Source: Stratiolaelaps scimitus (lineage: Eukaryota; Arthropoda; Arachnida; Mesostigmata; Laelapidae). Taken from it: 64,000 nucleotides of DNA. A program made the position numbers and the translations under genes. Position 1 is the first letter of the stretch, and each line of letters begins with the position of its first letter. Under the pieces are notes generated by a model that saw nothing but the letters and a program-made list of their open reading frames with translations, had not been told where the DNA came from and did not search any database. Below, in pieces: positions 45,216 to 57,194 of this stretch. Location: NCBI GenBank assembly GCA_019614645.1, contig JABWDB010000108.1, positions 1 through 64,000 of the forward strand. Reading direction: 5' to 3'.

Positions 45216-45399
45216 AACGGGTCTACTGCTTCCTTGTCTCTAAACGCCGTCCGCCACGCTACCTGATACTCCGGCGCATGTGTCTGCCGCTGACGAAGCT
45301 CGTTCCAACAAACCGACACGAGACTCCATGTGCCGATCGAACTCAGCCGTACTGTTCTTTCAAGGGGCGACACCCTAAGTAAAACGTTTCGCTTATAAC

Positions 45400-45610
45400 G
45401 TTTTGCTATTACCACCACCACACCTCCCACCCCCTCCGTCCCACCACCAACCCTGTACCTCCCACCACCAACCCTGTTCTATTCTGGTACAATCCATCCC
45501 CCCTGTACCTCCCACCCCCTCCGTCCCACCACCAACCCTGTTCTATTCTGGTACAATCCATCCCCTCCCTCCATTTACAACGATACGATACTGGAGGGAG
45601 GATATGTACA
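45400..45610 (+). repeat. CT/ACC-rich tandem block
   Basis: Repeats of cctcccaccaccaaccctgt and tctattctggtacaatccat, in two to three imperfect copies. No coding potential. Confidence 0.8.
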
Positions 45611-45842
45611 GTGGACTTCGTACACATGCGTAGTACTAGCTGGCCACTATGCACAGAGTACTAGCTGGCCTAAGCCTTAGCTTAGGATATTTAAAACAAA
45701 TCGTCCAATTTAGAAATTTATTAGCCAGATCGTCCATTTGTTTACAACAACAAATTTATTTCACACACGACGGACAAGAGTATCGGTCCCGTGCTCTTGA
45801 CAGTGCGTTCAAGGGGCTCATAGCGAGCATCAAGCTACTCCT

Positions 45843-46620
45843 TGGTTGCGGTTTCCGTGCAGGCAAAACGGAGGTTTTGCACCACAAACCGATACTGCAG
45901 TCATCCCAAGATTCCGCAACTTCTCGTTTCGAGACATCGTTTTGCAGGACCGCACCCAGTCTCTATAATCTCATCGGTTGCGGTTTCCATGCAGGCAAAA
46001 CGGAGGTTTTGCACCACAGACCGATACTGCAGTCATCCCAAGATTCCGAAAATTGCCTCGTTTCGAGACATCATGTTGGAGGACCGCACCCAGTCTCTAT
46101 AATCTCATCACAGAAACTGCTCCGGACCCGAGCTACCCCCTGTCCACACAGATAGCCATCTTCTTGCGCATAGGCGAGTACGGATAGTCTGATGCGGCCA
46201 GATACGGCCTCGGTCGCACACGCGGTAGTCTCGATTGGCTTCGCACGAAGTATAACGGAGTTCTTCCCACCGGTTGCGGTTTCCGTGCAGGCAAAACGGA
46301 GGTATAACGGAGTTCTTCCCACCGGTTGCGGTTTCCGTGCAGGCAAAACTGAGGTTTTGCACCACAAACCGATACTGCAGTCATCCCAAGATTCCGCAAC
46401 TTACCTCGTTTCGAGACATCATTTTGGAGGACCACACCCAGTCTCTATAATCTCATCACAGAAACTGCTCCAGACCCGAGCTACCCCCTGTCCACACAGA
46501 TAACCACCTTCCTGCGCATAGGCGAGTACGGATAGTCTAATGCGGCCAGATACGGCCTCGGTCGCACACGCGGTGGTCTCGATTGGCTTCGCACGAAGTA
46601 TAACCGAGTTCTTCCCAGCG
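45843..46620 (+). repeat. Nested tandem duplication (about 130 and 345 base units)
   Basis: A roughly 130-base unit (ggttgcggtttccgtgcagg to ccgcacccagtctctataatc) occurs at 45,843, 45,978 and 46,323. The larger segment 45,978-46,270 repeats as 46,323-46,618, including gacccgagctaccccctgtc and gatacggcctcggtcgcaca. The frames through it are by-products of the repeats. Confidence 0.9.
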
Positions 46621-47645
46621 ATATCATTAGATAGCTGTTCCTATTCCTGCTGACTGGACACACAGTTGAGAGCAGCTCTCAGGACTTGCGACACCCTTGT
46701 TGTGGTTCACTGCTCACCTCCAAACTGATGCGTGGAAACCACCTTGTTGTTTTCCCAGTGGCGACTGGGAAAACGAGCCGCATTGTCCACCTTAGAGTCT
46801 CCTTTATATATAATTACAGAAACGATATAAAGCAAATATTTCTGTACGTCCACAACAATGTTCAACCGGGGAATTGCTGGAACGGACGTGGTGAACAGTG
46901 TGGTGAACATTGTGATTCCTGGTGTGGAAAATGTATTTTGTTTGCGCGATACAGGTCAGCAATAGAAACATTATTATTTCAAATGAGACTATATGGAGCA
47001 CAGGCAACGTTAATTACTAGTTTATAATTATAATTAATCTCTTTATTTTTTCGGTCCTAGGGAACTAAAAGCTTACATATTTATTAGAAAGTATTGTTAG
47101 CCCTATTAATTATAACTTATATTCTAATAATACTATTATCTGAGGCCTTTTCAGACAACGCGTGTCCCCATCACATCGTTTTTGTATATTAAATAAATTT
47201 TGATTTCTGAGTGAAAACAGATCAAAAGGGATATTGCCTGTCATTCAACCCCCGTGCGTATTTGGATTTCCTTTACCACTGACTGCATAACTTTCAAGTG
47301 ATGCGCCTTCAAAATAACAAATCGGAAGAATATTTGTCGAAGAGCTTAAGATGATGTTGTACACATTGCGTTTGAATAATGGTGTATGTCAATAGAATAT
47401 AATGTTGTGTGCTGATGCCATTGAAGTTGGTCGCGGTTTAGCTATCCGATCTGACAGTCGTAATGGGCACAGAGGATAATGTTGATGTGTGTGAGTGTGA
47501 TGAGTAGATATCAGAGAGAGGATTATTAAAATATAGTATAGTATAGTATAGCACATCGAGAGTGAGAGACAGGTGAGAACCATCTGCACAGAAGAGGCTG
47601 TAATAGGCAGCTCTAACGGCCAATAGGAAACACGAAACTATTCTT
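46540..47645 (+). repeat. R repeat, copy 3
   Basis: Head (ctgctgactggacacacag, ctcacctccaaactgatgcg), TA block (tatatataattacagaaacg), broken 31-codon frame (46,860-46,950, a deletion gives a stop after ELLERTW), then the AT-rich tail to caataggaaacacgaa. Confidence 0.75.
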
Positions 47646-47659
47646 CGTATCATCGCTAC

Positions 47660-48165
47660 CGCGCGTTAACCTTTGATTTATTCACTTGACACAATTTGAT
47701 GCTAATCCACAGCGTCCGAAAGAATTCCGAACTGAGGAAGCTAGCACCGTTATTTTTGAATAAACTCGTCTGAATGAACCAGACCGATGAGGCCTATAGT
47801 TAAGGGACGTCAGGTCGCGTCGGCGAAAGCCAGGGGTGACGCTCTCCAAACCGATCTGAAAAGGACACTCCTGGAAATTAAAGAGCGCGTTTTTGATCAG
47901 AAAAAACTTCCCACGGTATGACTGGCGCCCTGTCTTACAGACGGTGATTATCTTTGAGCTGACTGGCAGCTCACCTACCTTTAACCATAGGCAACCAGAG
48001 TGGTCTGACAAACGTTTCTTTATTTCATCTGCCTTAAGAGCTGTCCCACTTGCACTAATTCCATCTCTGCGGAGAACAATTCCGTGGCCGGAGTCTGTAA
48101 AGTGTTTTGGCCTCATCATGCATGAAACCCTCCGATGGTAGGGCCATCTTGGAACGTTCATACAC
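47660..48165 (-). repeat. Minus-strand frame repeated at 61,140-61,600
   Basis: The minus-strand frame includes RRDGISASGTALKADEIKKR and RPHRSGSFRRVYSK. Its counterpart at 61,143-61,451 (HRQPEWPANRTLESSQAM) and a third piece at 51,750-52,016 (VKGLIGPVHSDELSQQY) share DNA sequence with it. All three end next to an R tail and may be part of the same larger element. I do not recognise the protein. Confidence 0.45.
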
Positions 48166-48214
48166 GAATGCTAAGCAGTCGTAGCCATGTTAAGACGCCC
48201 TAAGGAGCTGAGCA

Positions 48215-48647
48215 TTGCGGTGGAGAGACTGGTATAATAAGTGTCTACAACTTGTTGTTCGTACCGCTTCTGTGTTTCGGTTATCGGTCCAGGAAGGAGG
48301 GTACAGGTTGATTCTTCACAGAGTCGAAATTATCCGGTGTGATGCCGCTCGTGCGCTGTTCGGTAAACGCCGCATGGACTCCGTCTTTGGCATCGTGGGA
48401 AGGTACAATCTTCCGAAACTTAGTATTGTGTATTCCGTTCACGCCGTGCTCGTTACTTTTAACATGGAAAATACAACTATTTCAAATGACCTTGTGTATA
48501 CAGTTAGAACTTCAAAATTGCATCAAATGACTCGTATATCAGTTTCGTTTACCCATTTTACTTTCCCTTTTAAAAATACGACAACTAAAGAAATTGGAAC
48601 TAAAGCGTATGTAAAATTGCAAACTTTGAATGAACGATTTATTGCAG
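48215..48647 (+). other. Open frame of unknown nature
   Basis: A 157-codon frame from 48,215 (RDWYNKCLQLVVRTASVF, then IIRCDAARALFGKRRMDSVF) faintly resembles the tail of a LINE polymerase. It runs out of frame into a decayed exon 6, so at least its end is not native. Confidence 0.25.
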
Positions 48648-48770
48648 ACTTCGTATATTTATTTTGCATTTCTTCCCGAGCCTTGTAAAGAACAAAATGA
48701 CCTAACTGCATACGAGGACAAAGCTTTGGTGTATTTTACTCTGAGTATCTCTGGAAGGAATCCCAATTGA
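48648..48770 (+). pseudogene. Third copy of exon 6 (decayed)
   Basis: Preceded by ttattgcag, it reads acttcgtatatttat, then cccgagccttgtaaagaaca and tttggtgtattttactctga, matching exon 6 of the gene. A frame slip occurs after the first 30 bases and an internal deletion joins it to the exon end (aatcccaattga). It lies 24 kb from the locus, with no other exon nearby. Confidence 0.75.
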
Positions 48771-48989
48771 AATATTATTATTGTAGTCTCGTCCTTGAAA
48801 TGAACAGCCTGAGTAGCAATGATGAGGTGATGCTCGGCAACTCGACGAAGGATCGCGGAACGAGCCGCGACTTAGCCCTCACTAGTGCACAGGAGGAAGT
48901 CCCGTCAGCGTAGTGGGTCCCCAGATAGGCGGCGGCCGCGTATGCGCTCTCGGACAACAGATGAAGGTGGGAGGCGACGGCGGTGCTGT

Positions 48990-49440
48990 CAGCCGACCAG
49001 AGTTCTTAACGTGCGGTGAGCTCCCGGGTCTCGTCGACGGAGCCGTCCCATTGCAGTGGTTTTCCCACAGCTGCCGTATAAGGAGCTTCGCGCGTAATGA
49101 GTAGGACAGTAGGCTACCAAACGGATCGTAGAGGGAGGCCACGATGCGAAGGCCACGAAGGACCGAACGCGTGCGGATCACCGGCGAGCGCGTACGGACA
49201 CAGGCGGAAGTTGAGTAATACACGAGGTTGGGGTTAGGCGATGGCCCGGCGAGGAGGTACGCGTTGAGCGAGGAAGCGATGGCCCGGCGAGGAGGTACGC
49301 GTTGAGCGAGGAAGCGATGGCTCGGCGAGGAGGTACGCGTTGAGCGAGGTCTCGCCTGTGGTTACGACAGAGCAATCGAATACAATGCGCCACTTCTCGC
49401 TCCCCGCGGCCTGGGTGACGAATTCATGACGTGGCATGAA
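48990..49440 (-). pseudogene. BEL/Pao polymerase fragment
   Basis: Right to left: PRHEFVTQAAGSEKWRIVFD, then TGETSLNAYLLAGPSL (the BEL/Pao 'VFD.S....SLN..LL.GP' block), and after a gap LRIVASLYDPFGSLLSYSLR and LLIRQLWENHCN. A 37-base unit (aggaggtacgcgttgagcga) is triplicated at 49,231-49,345. The palm with the active site is missing. Confidence 0.75.
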
Positions 49441-49479
49441 ATACCAATACAGCAGGTATGTAGTGGTTCGTTGTCGTCA

Positions 49480-49970
49480 CTATAATACTAATATTGCATC
49501 TTGAACCCTGTTATATCCGAAAACGAAAATCACCACGAGGTCATCTGCATACAGGATAAGATTGACAGAAGAGTGCCGTTGCTTGACACTCGTAGGAAGA
49601 TCGCTGATGAGGAGTGAGAAGTAACGGACTTCCTTGGGCAAACCCAGTCGTCGAGTGCCGTTGCTTGACACTCGTAGGAAGATCGCTGATGAGGAGTGAG
49701 AAGTAACGGACTTCCTTGGGCAAACCCAGTCGTCTGTTCAACCCCGTGTCTCTCCATGACCCCATCATCAATGATGACCGAATTCTTCTGTAGGATATCC
49801 TAGACCGCAGACCAGTTCCCGCAGCGAATTCCGCGCAGCAGTACTTGAATTTAATATAAAAATAATTGGCCGATTGGACACCAAGCAAGACACCTCCCCC
49901 ATGGCCGGTGCCGCTTCGAGCCCTTCCTTTAATGGCGTGTCCCCCGGCGTTCACTATGGTACCGAGCAAG
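49480..49970 (-). pseudogene. LINE reverse-transcriptase fragment with YADD
   Basis: Minus strand: RLGLPKEVRYFSLLISDLPT, then SSVNLILYADDLVVIF; the YADD box is at 49,541-49,552. An 82-base unit covering the preceding LP.GS..SPLLF-like block is duplicated in tandem (49,574-49,653 and 49,656-49,735). The family differs from the LINE at 27.2 and 62.3 kb. Confidence 0.75.
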
Positions 49971-50169
49971 TCCCCCGGTGATCATCGCTATTAGTTCACT
50001 ATGGTACCGAGCAAACTTCTCCGTTTGCTCGGTGCATTTATTCGAGAAACATACATTGTGGAGTAATATTCATATAACCTCAGTGACGCGCGCCAAACAT
50101 AATATAGGACACATTCCGAGGAGAATTGACCGGTGCATTTATTCGAGATACATACATCTGTACTGAGAT

Positions 50170-51740
50170 TACCGGTGCCGTCGTCTTCTGAGAGTGCGGG
50201 TTCATAAAGTGTCACGACAAACCTCACGCTGACAAACCTCAGCGTCACCAGCAAAAGTCCGTTCTTGCATGAAAGGAGCCTTCCGTTGCCGTTCCATAGG
50301 CAAAACCTCCATGCGGCAGGTACGCCACCGAAAGGCACCACAGCACACTCACGTGGTACGTCAACGTACAGAGTCCTCCCCAAAATTCGGCAACGGGCAT
50401 CGTTTCCACTATAAAATTGCTCTGAACCGGAGCCATCCGTAGACCAGCAACTGCGCGACCTGGGGTCTTTACCGGTCTCGTGAGCCCGTCGGCTCACGCG
50501 GTAGTCCCACTTGCATTGTCACAAGATCGTTTTGTTGACCGTGATCTGCGTTCTCTTCCCAGCGAAGTTGCTGTTTCTGCTGACTGGACATCCCGTTGGG
50601 TGGTTCGCTGCCCACCTCTCTAGATCGATGCAGCGAGACCACCGATTGGATCGCTTTGTTGTTCTCCCAGCGACGACTGGGAAAACATGTCTGATGCTGT
50701 TGGTAAAAGTTAGCGACAAGAATGTACTCGAGTCTCATTTATATAGAACGCAGAGACGTCGTTAGTTACTAGTTTGTAATTATTATTAATCTCTTTATTT
50801 TTTTCTGTAAAGAATGGGTACTAAACGCTTATATATTTCCTAGATAGTATTATTTGTCTTATTAATTATAACTTACAATCTAATACTACTATTATCTGTG
50901 GGCCGTAGGTTAAAATTGGACAATATGGCGCTGAGGCATCGTTTATTACTAATTTAGAACTATTCTTAATCTATAATTAATTTTTTCTGCAAATAAGGGG
51001 GTACTAAACGCTTATATGTGTTAAACTGGGAAAATATGCCTGTTTATATATAATTATAGAAACGATATAAAAAAAAGCAAAGGTGGCCCCGACAGGTCCT
51101 CATAGTAATACCTAAAGGTTAAGAGCTGAGGCCTATCAGATAGGGGAACAGCTGAGGGTCAGCTCGAAAAAACAGAAACGATATAACACAAATATCTCTG
51201 TATATATAATGTCATCACGTCGCTTTCGTATATTGAATATATTTCGATTTCTGAGTGAAAACCGATAAAAAATGACCGCCATGTAATACGCCTTCGAAAC
51301 AAAAAAACCCTATCAATATTGAATCTGAATAATGTTGTATATCAATATAATATAATGTTGCATGCTTTTGTCATTGAAGTTAATCGCGGTTTAGCTACCC
51401 AGTCTGACAATCGTAATGGACACGAAAAATAATGTTTGTTTGACCAGCGAAATGGTTATTAGATATTCGGTGAGGGACACGATACTGATGCCCGTGGAAG
51501 TGCTACTGATTGACGTGAGGGTCCTGATAAAGACAAATCATAGAATCGTGGTAGGTGTCATTAGTATTGCCATTCGAGGTGCCAATAAAGTCAGTGATGG
51601 CAATAGGTGTGGCACGCCATTAATCTTACGGCATTAATCACTCTCTTCGAGAGTGTGAGAGACACCAGAAAAAAATCTGCACAGAAAGGCGTAATAGACA
51701 ACTCTAACGGACAATAGGAAACACGAATCCTTCTTGGTAG
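50170..51740 (+). repeat. R repeat, copy 4
   Basis: Head from about 50,480 (ctgctgactggacatcccg; ttgttctcccagcgacgact), TA block at 50,740, AT-rich tail 50,770-51,735. The 31-codon frame is missing. 50,170-50,460 on the minus strand (VPRECAVVPFGGVPAAW) parallels 58,600-58,760 (CALVPFGDVSG). Blocks of cagctgagggtcagct lie at 51,150. Confidence 0.7.
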
Positions 51741-51744
51741 AGCC

Positions 51745-52020
51745 GGGAGTCAGTTACGGCTCGGGCGCTGTGGACTGGCACCAAATTGGGTCAAGTCAAT
51801 AAATCTAAGGTGGACGAAAGATGGTGATAATGCCAAAAATGATTCATCTTGCGTCAATCGTAGATTTATTGACTTGGTGGCAGTCCACAGCGCCCGAGCC
51901 GTAACTCGGAATAGACTTCCGGCTGTTCCGAGGAAGCTGCACCGGTATTGCTGAGATAACTCATCTGAATGAACCGGACCGATGAGGCCTTTGACTGTGT
52001 CTCTTCCTACCAACATGATC
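51745..52020. repeat. Inverted repeat next to the R tail
   Basis: gttacggctcgggcgctgtg at 51,753 pairs with its reverse complement at 51,881-51,905, and an inner pair (gtcaagtcaataaatcta) at 51,789 with tagatttattgacttg at 51,861. Confidence 0.8.
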
Positions 52021-53090
52021 GTCGACTGCTACGGGTAAATACAGTCACTGCTCTGACCGCAGAGGCACACAAACTTTTACTTGCATCTGTAGATGGATCC
52101 AATCAAGTTGGATCCAGACGCACAGGACGGGTTTGGAGTTAAAAGAGGCCGAGAATCGTCCACAGACGATTCGTCGTTGAAGTTCTTTCTCCAGAGGCGA
52201 AACCTCTACCGAGAACGCGAATGACGAAGCAAATCAGGGTTGACCCAGAGTTCATATCAGGCGTGATACTCAAGCCTGTTGTTGGCTTGAGTTATTAAGC
52301 ATTTGAAGTGTTGAGATGTCGACAGCGCGATTAGTCGCTGGTGAAATTGTTAGCGGGGACTAACGGTCGATTATAATATGACGCGCCAGTATGTCATATA
52401 CAGTTAAGCTAGATCCGGCTTACGAAGCAATGCCGAAAGCGGTACCGCGGACGTTAAATGTTGGCTGAGCGTCAAGCCAGGACGTGGTAACTGTTAGATT
52501 AGGTGATACAGAGCGGACGGAATCATACCAATTCCTAATGATTTATTCCGTTGCACGTCCCGTTCCACCCTAATAATTAATGGGAATTGGTTAATTATGC
52601 AATTGCAGTTACGCAAAAGGGGGTCTGCATATATCACGCTTATATTACCGCGGTAGCATGCGACGTCCCATCCGATTTCGTTTATTGAAACCCTAGACCT
52701 CCGTAAACATATGAGCATTTTAATTGATCGAGGATGGCATGCGCTGTGCATTACGGAGCCATCCGGGAGCGAGTTAGGCAGTTGGATCAAAAGGAGTCTC
52801 TCAGGCGCTGCTCTTGCCCCTTTCTATCCTAAACGAGGCCCACCCAAAATTCCTTATAAGTAAGGACTATCCCTGATATATTTTCTGGTTTTTATTTTTC
52901 TATTTGTTTACGATATATCTATCTTAAACAAATGCGCAAAGTAGAATTATTTTTGACAGCGATGGCTAGTCATAGTATCTCATAGGGGCATCGTCAAGGT
53001 TGAAATCTCCTGAACGAAACATGACTGTGATAAAGCCTCCGTTATATATCATTACAAAAACGAGATCGCCATATCAGTGGCTTTTATGGT
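52021..53090. other. No gene recognised
   Basis: A 46-codon frame from ATG 52,092 (MDPIKLDPDAQDGFGVKRGR) could be a Gag start but has no support. 52,300-52,410 matches 13,140-13,280. A hairpin lies at 52,269-52,293. Confidence 0.35.
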
Positions 53091-53099
53091 AAAATGTGG

Positions 53100-53640
53100 G
53101 CTCCCGAATCTCTCCCAAGTTCTCGCATCTTTGGTACGAGAGTCTCCATTCATCTATGTTACTCTGGGTTAGAGCCTGCGGTCTGCGGATAGAAAGCTCC
53201 CGGTGCATAAGTGAGTACAGGGTAGTCGCTTCACAAGAGATGTGTCCTCGGTGCCACCAACGATGGAGGTGTGGTAGTTGCTTGTTTGAGTGTTCGATGA
53301 CATACATGAAGGATCTACAAGATACTCTTGTTGGATTCTTCCGAGCGAGGTGATGAAGTTTCTTTCCTACTGGCTGTGCACACGGTTGAGAATAGCTTCC
53401 AGGATTTAAGCACTACCGTAGTTGTAACTCCTAGACCTTGTTTTCTCAGTAAATGACTGGCACGGACATTGCCTCGTACTGCTATTATGGGCCTTGTACT
53501 GTTTGCCTCGTACTGTGCAACCGTGCCGCTGGGCAGCGACACCGTCCGGTTTCCTTGGCGGACACTTTTGAAACAGTCGTATCTCACAACATCTCCCTTC
53601 CTAAAATAATTGCAATCTGAAAGAGGCATTTGAGAGTACT
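53100..53640 (+). repeat. R repeat, copy 5 (head only)
   Basis: Shares tgcataagtgagtacagggt, catgaaggatctacaagat and the ttccgagcgaggt region with the other R heads. The coding-like block and tail are missing; 53,640 onwards is unrelated. Confidence 0.65.
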
Positions 53641-53857
53641 ATTATATAACCAACTTGCTGTGTGTCCTTAACAAATTGCGACTACCATTGCCATGTAAAT
53701 ACAAGTGTGGCTGTATTTTTTACAACAAGACAGCTTAGATTAGCTTTTATATATACATTTTAGCTTACTCCTGGGTTCTTTAGAACATTGCCGCATAATC
53801 ATTGTGTGAATCGAATTATTGTATTCTTACTATTTTATTACAAACTTTTTTCCAATT

Positions 53858-54590
53858 TCATAATAAGGTATTAACTATTTCTGTAGCCATTACAATTCGC
53901 GACATTCTCTCTTTCTCCGTTTCGCCATCAGTCGTGGGTCGGTGTGGTCTGTCATCAGAACGGCACGTTTGACCTGTGATGGTTGATTTAGCACTGAATG
54001 TGCCACTCTCGGATGGTGCTATCCTGTGGTCTGCGACCCTTTGTTTAATTTGGGCTCTAGTCATCAATCTGTTACAAAGTCTCCGAGCCGTGCGAGTTAG
54101 TTCACAGTCGGCTTTAAGTTCCATTGGTTGTCGCGGAGGAGAGACGTTGTGATTTTCTATGGACGGCCATTTTTCGCTATGGTTGTCCTGGTTTGGCATC
54201 TCCGTTGCCTGGTGGCCATGTTTATTTTAACAGATGAACCTGTTGCTGTGCATGCAAGCGGTGCTGTGCTTGTGCTGTGTCGTGTTTTGTGTGTTTTGGA
54301 CCGGATTAGTGCTTGTGATGCCGCTTGTTGCACCCAAAGTTGTGTCCAGTGAGCGCATCGACGTATCAGCTTTCGTTTGGTCGGCTCCGCTGGTTCGAAA
54401 ATGACTTGTCGCTGTCTGATCGGTATGTCCTGTTGGGCACAAGGATTTTCCATTGTTATTACCGTTATAGTTTGTATTGAATATACCCGCTATTGTCTCC
54501 TCCGCATCGCCCTTGATCTGAGACAAAATATCAAGCCAAGTGTCTATAGTGCGCTCTCATCAGTAATAAAAATTGCTACATTATGAACAG
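53858..54590 (-). other. Minus-strand frames of unknown nature next to gypsy 3
   Basis: Two open frames (54,526-54,227, SQIKGDAEETIAGIFNTNYN; 54,199-53,858, KADCELTRTARRLCNRLM) are separated by one stop. They are polar, threonine-rich sequences downstream of the gypsy 3 integrase and could be its tail or another element's Gag. Not recognised. Confidence 0.3.
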
Positions 54591-55042
54591 CAACTGACGA
54601 AATCCGGCCCCGACCAGAATTTGCTGGAACACTGAAACAAAAGTCACAAAAAAAAGACAAGCATTAAGCATTCAACTTTAGCACCACAATTAAGCGTCGC
54701 GGATGACTGCGGACAACACTAATTGGATAACCACCGAATACTTACGACAAGGCAGAGGGCTACCAGCTCCTTTCCACCCAGAATAAGCACTCACATTTTA
54801 TATCCAAGCACAGGACAATCCGAATAAAGTCATCGAGAGAGCTTGAATAAAGTAGAGTAGTTGCTACCGAAATACCTGGCTCACCTACCTATTCGAAATA
54901 CCTATTCGAGTTAGTTCCAACTTACACGCCAGGTATTTCGGTAGCAACTACTCGAATTAGTTCCGAGAGAAGCCCTACGCGCAACCAAACATCTACTGTT
55001 TCTTTTTCATCGGTTTGTATTGTCTGACCCCACGATGAGGTG

Positions 55043-55960
55043 TCAATTTCTGATTATTTCTCTCCCTTTTTCTGTTAGAATTTCATAGTTCTGGTCTGTT
55101 CTATGCACCGGCCCATTGTTCATTCGTGCCAGAGGTCCACTGGCTGTATTCGTAACCCATAGGCTTGCTTGTATTTTGGTGGGCTCATTGATGCCATGAT
55201 CGTCTTCCAATAGGATCGATGACGCCACCGAATTTGAAATCGTTGTTCGTTTTTTATTTTCTTTGGCAGGTAGTAATGTGCCTGGCATGCGACAATAAAA
55301 GTTCTCTGCAGGAGACTTGTTCCATTGCTCCACACTCAAGTAATGCCAGGTTCATATTTTCGTTGTTAAATCTCGACTTTTTTTTTACAAGGCTCTTAGT
55401 GATTTCCACAGCGCTGTCGGCCCACCCATTTGACAGGTGGGGTGCTCCGGTGATGTGTCTAACGAGCCAGACCGAAGAGAAATCTTTGATTTATCTTGGG
55501 TCCAGAAGTGCTCGCTTGTTTTCCTAATTATCTCACGTGTTGTATACGCCACCATATCAATCTACCGTGGCCACATAGTTGGCGCGTTCCCACACGGAAA
55601 TTGTATTTGTGTACTATTTGCCATGGTCATTGTGGGATATCTTTAATCAATTAAGATATCCCAATTAAGATATCCCACAATGACCATGGCATGTTTCGGA
55701 ACGTTGCTTTGCTCTTCAAGTCTGACATGCAGTACAACGATTTACCCGATCCTTTAATGTCGTCTTTAATTCTCGGCCATCTCTAATGCGGCGGCACATC
55801 GCGTCGTATGCTAGAGGTGATTTATTTGCACACATTTGAAGCTCTCCTCCGAGTCTCGTTGGACCATTCCTTCGTCCACGATCGGTTCATCGCGTATTCC
55901 CCAATACATCACTATGTCTGTTGGAACCTCCTTCCTTGTTTGACCAGCCCTGCAGCGATT
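55043..55960 (-). pseudogene. Gypsy element 3 integrase fragments
   Basis: Right to left: a zinc-domain piece (RWPRIKDDIKG, then CTACQT, about 55,720-55,810), a snap-back hairpin (55,620-55,690), then GAPHLSNGWADSAVEITKSL and ENMNLALLECG with SPAENFYCRMPGTLLPAKEN of the core end (the 'SNG.AE.AV...K' and 'SPAELL.GR..RT.LP' blocks). The C-terminal tail follows to 55,043. Stops and frame changes throughout; no LTRs placed. Confidence 0.7.
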
Positions 55961-56143
55961 CTGCATTGTGAAACTTCTGTCCGCTTGTTCTTGGATCGTA
56001 TAAGTACAATGCTAGCCCCATCCATTTTTGGGGCTAGCGCCATCCATTGCAGCGATTCTGCATTGTGAAACTTCTGTCCGCTTGTTCTTGGATCGTATAA
56101 GTACAATGCTATAGCGCCATCCATTTTTGGGGCTAGTTGCTTT

Positions 56144-56174
<31 letters not shown>

Positions 56175-56330
56175 ATTCCGACTTCCATGGCCACCGCCCT
56201 GCTGTCTTCAGCAACTAACAGCCCTTTATAGATCTCGATCTCATGCGCATTACAGCTTTGGGCACTTTGCTAAAGTGCCCCCCCCCCCCCCCTAATGGCC
56301 CTTTACTGTGGACCACTGGAGTCAATTTGG
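55961..56330. repeat. Local direct duplication and C tract
   Basis: A roughly 95-base segment (cagcgattctgcattgtgaa to ccatccatttttggggctag) is present twice (55,954 and 56,048). A run of 14 C lies at 56,279. Confidence 0.8.
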
Positions 56331-56539
56331 GCCCTTTGAGTCTGTGATTAATCACAGATTCAAAGGGCTGAGTTACTGGTTCCCGTCCTGTACGATTACA
56401 CCCCCTCTCATATGTCTATGTATAACCTTGTTTACCTTGTTTAGTGAGTTTACCTTGTTTAGTGCGTGTGGCTTCAGCACAATTCAGGGCAAGGGGGGGG
56501 GTGGCTGGGCTGTTGCACAGGCCTGGCTGTTGCGCAGGC

Positions 56540-56682
56540 TATGTAGTCGTAACGTCGCATACCCAAGCTTAGATAGCTTTCGGTGCATAGGCGAGTACAG
56601 TGCGGCGGCGGTGTTGTGGTCGCTTAGTCCCGATTGCTTAGTTTCCGGCACACATGAAGGATCTACAAGATGCTCGTGATCA
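56540..56682 (+). repeat. R repeat, copy 6 (head only)
   Basis: agatagctttcggtgcatag and catgaaggatctacaagatg match the head of the other R copies; it then breaks into a minisatellite. Confidence 0.65.
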
Positions 56683-56976
56683 GTGTTCTTTCGAGTAAGA
56701 TCAGTGTTCTTTCGAGTAAGATCAGTGTTCTTTCGAGTAAGATCAGTGTTCTTTCGAGTAAGATCAGTGTTCTTTCGAGTAAGATCAGTGTTCTTTCGAG
56801 TAAGATCAGTGTTCTTTCGAGTAAGATCAGTGTTCTTTCGAGTAAGATCAGTGTTCTTTCGAGTAAGATCAGTGTTCTTTCGAGTAAGATCAGTGTTCTT
56901 TCGAGTAAGATCAGTGTTCTTTCGAGTAAGATCAGTGTTCTTTCGAGTAAGATCAGTGTTCTTTCGAGTAAGATCA
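56683..56976 (+). repeat. 21-base minisatellite, 14 perfect units
   Basis: Fourteen identical head-to-tail units of gtgttctttcgagtaagat plus ca. Because 21 is a multiple of three, three reading frames stay open through the array (for example SKISVLS and FFRVRSV periods); these are artefacts of the repeat and not genes. Confidence 0.97.
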
Positions 56977-57059
56977 TGGACTGTTCCTCCGCACTGTGCA
57001 CACGGTATTAATCCGGGTAATTCCTTATAGGTGTTGTTAACACGTGATTATAACCCTCG

Positions 57060-57165
57060 TGCGTATTCGGGTGTCGATTACCACTAAGAGAAGGACCGTC
57101 CAAGTGGTGCGCATAGAAGGACCGTCCAAGTGGTGCGCATAGAAGGACCGTCCAATTGGTGCGCA
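57060..57165 (+). repeat. 27-28-base tandem repeat, three units
   Basis: Three near-identical units of gaaggaccgtccaagtggtg plus cgcata. Confidence 0.9.
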
Positions 57166-57194
57166 TTAGAAAATAACATTTCCCAAGAACATGC

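Noticed and set aside
45842..46435. Overlapping 85-168-codon frames on both strands
   Set aside because: They follow the boundaries of a tandem duplication and are not conserved as protein between units.
56663..57030. Three long open frames of 112-115 codons on both strands
   Set aside because: They are reading-frame artefacts of a 21-base tandem repeat (a multiple of three).
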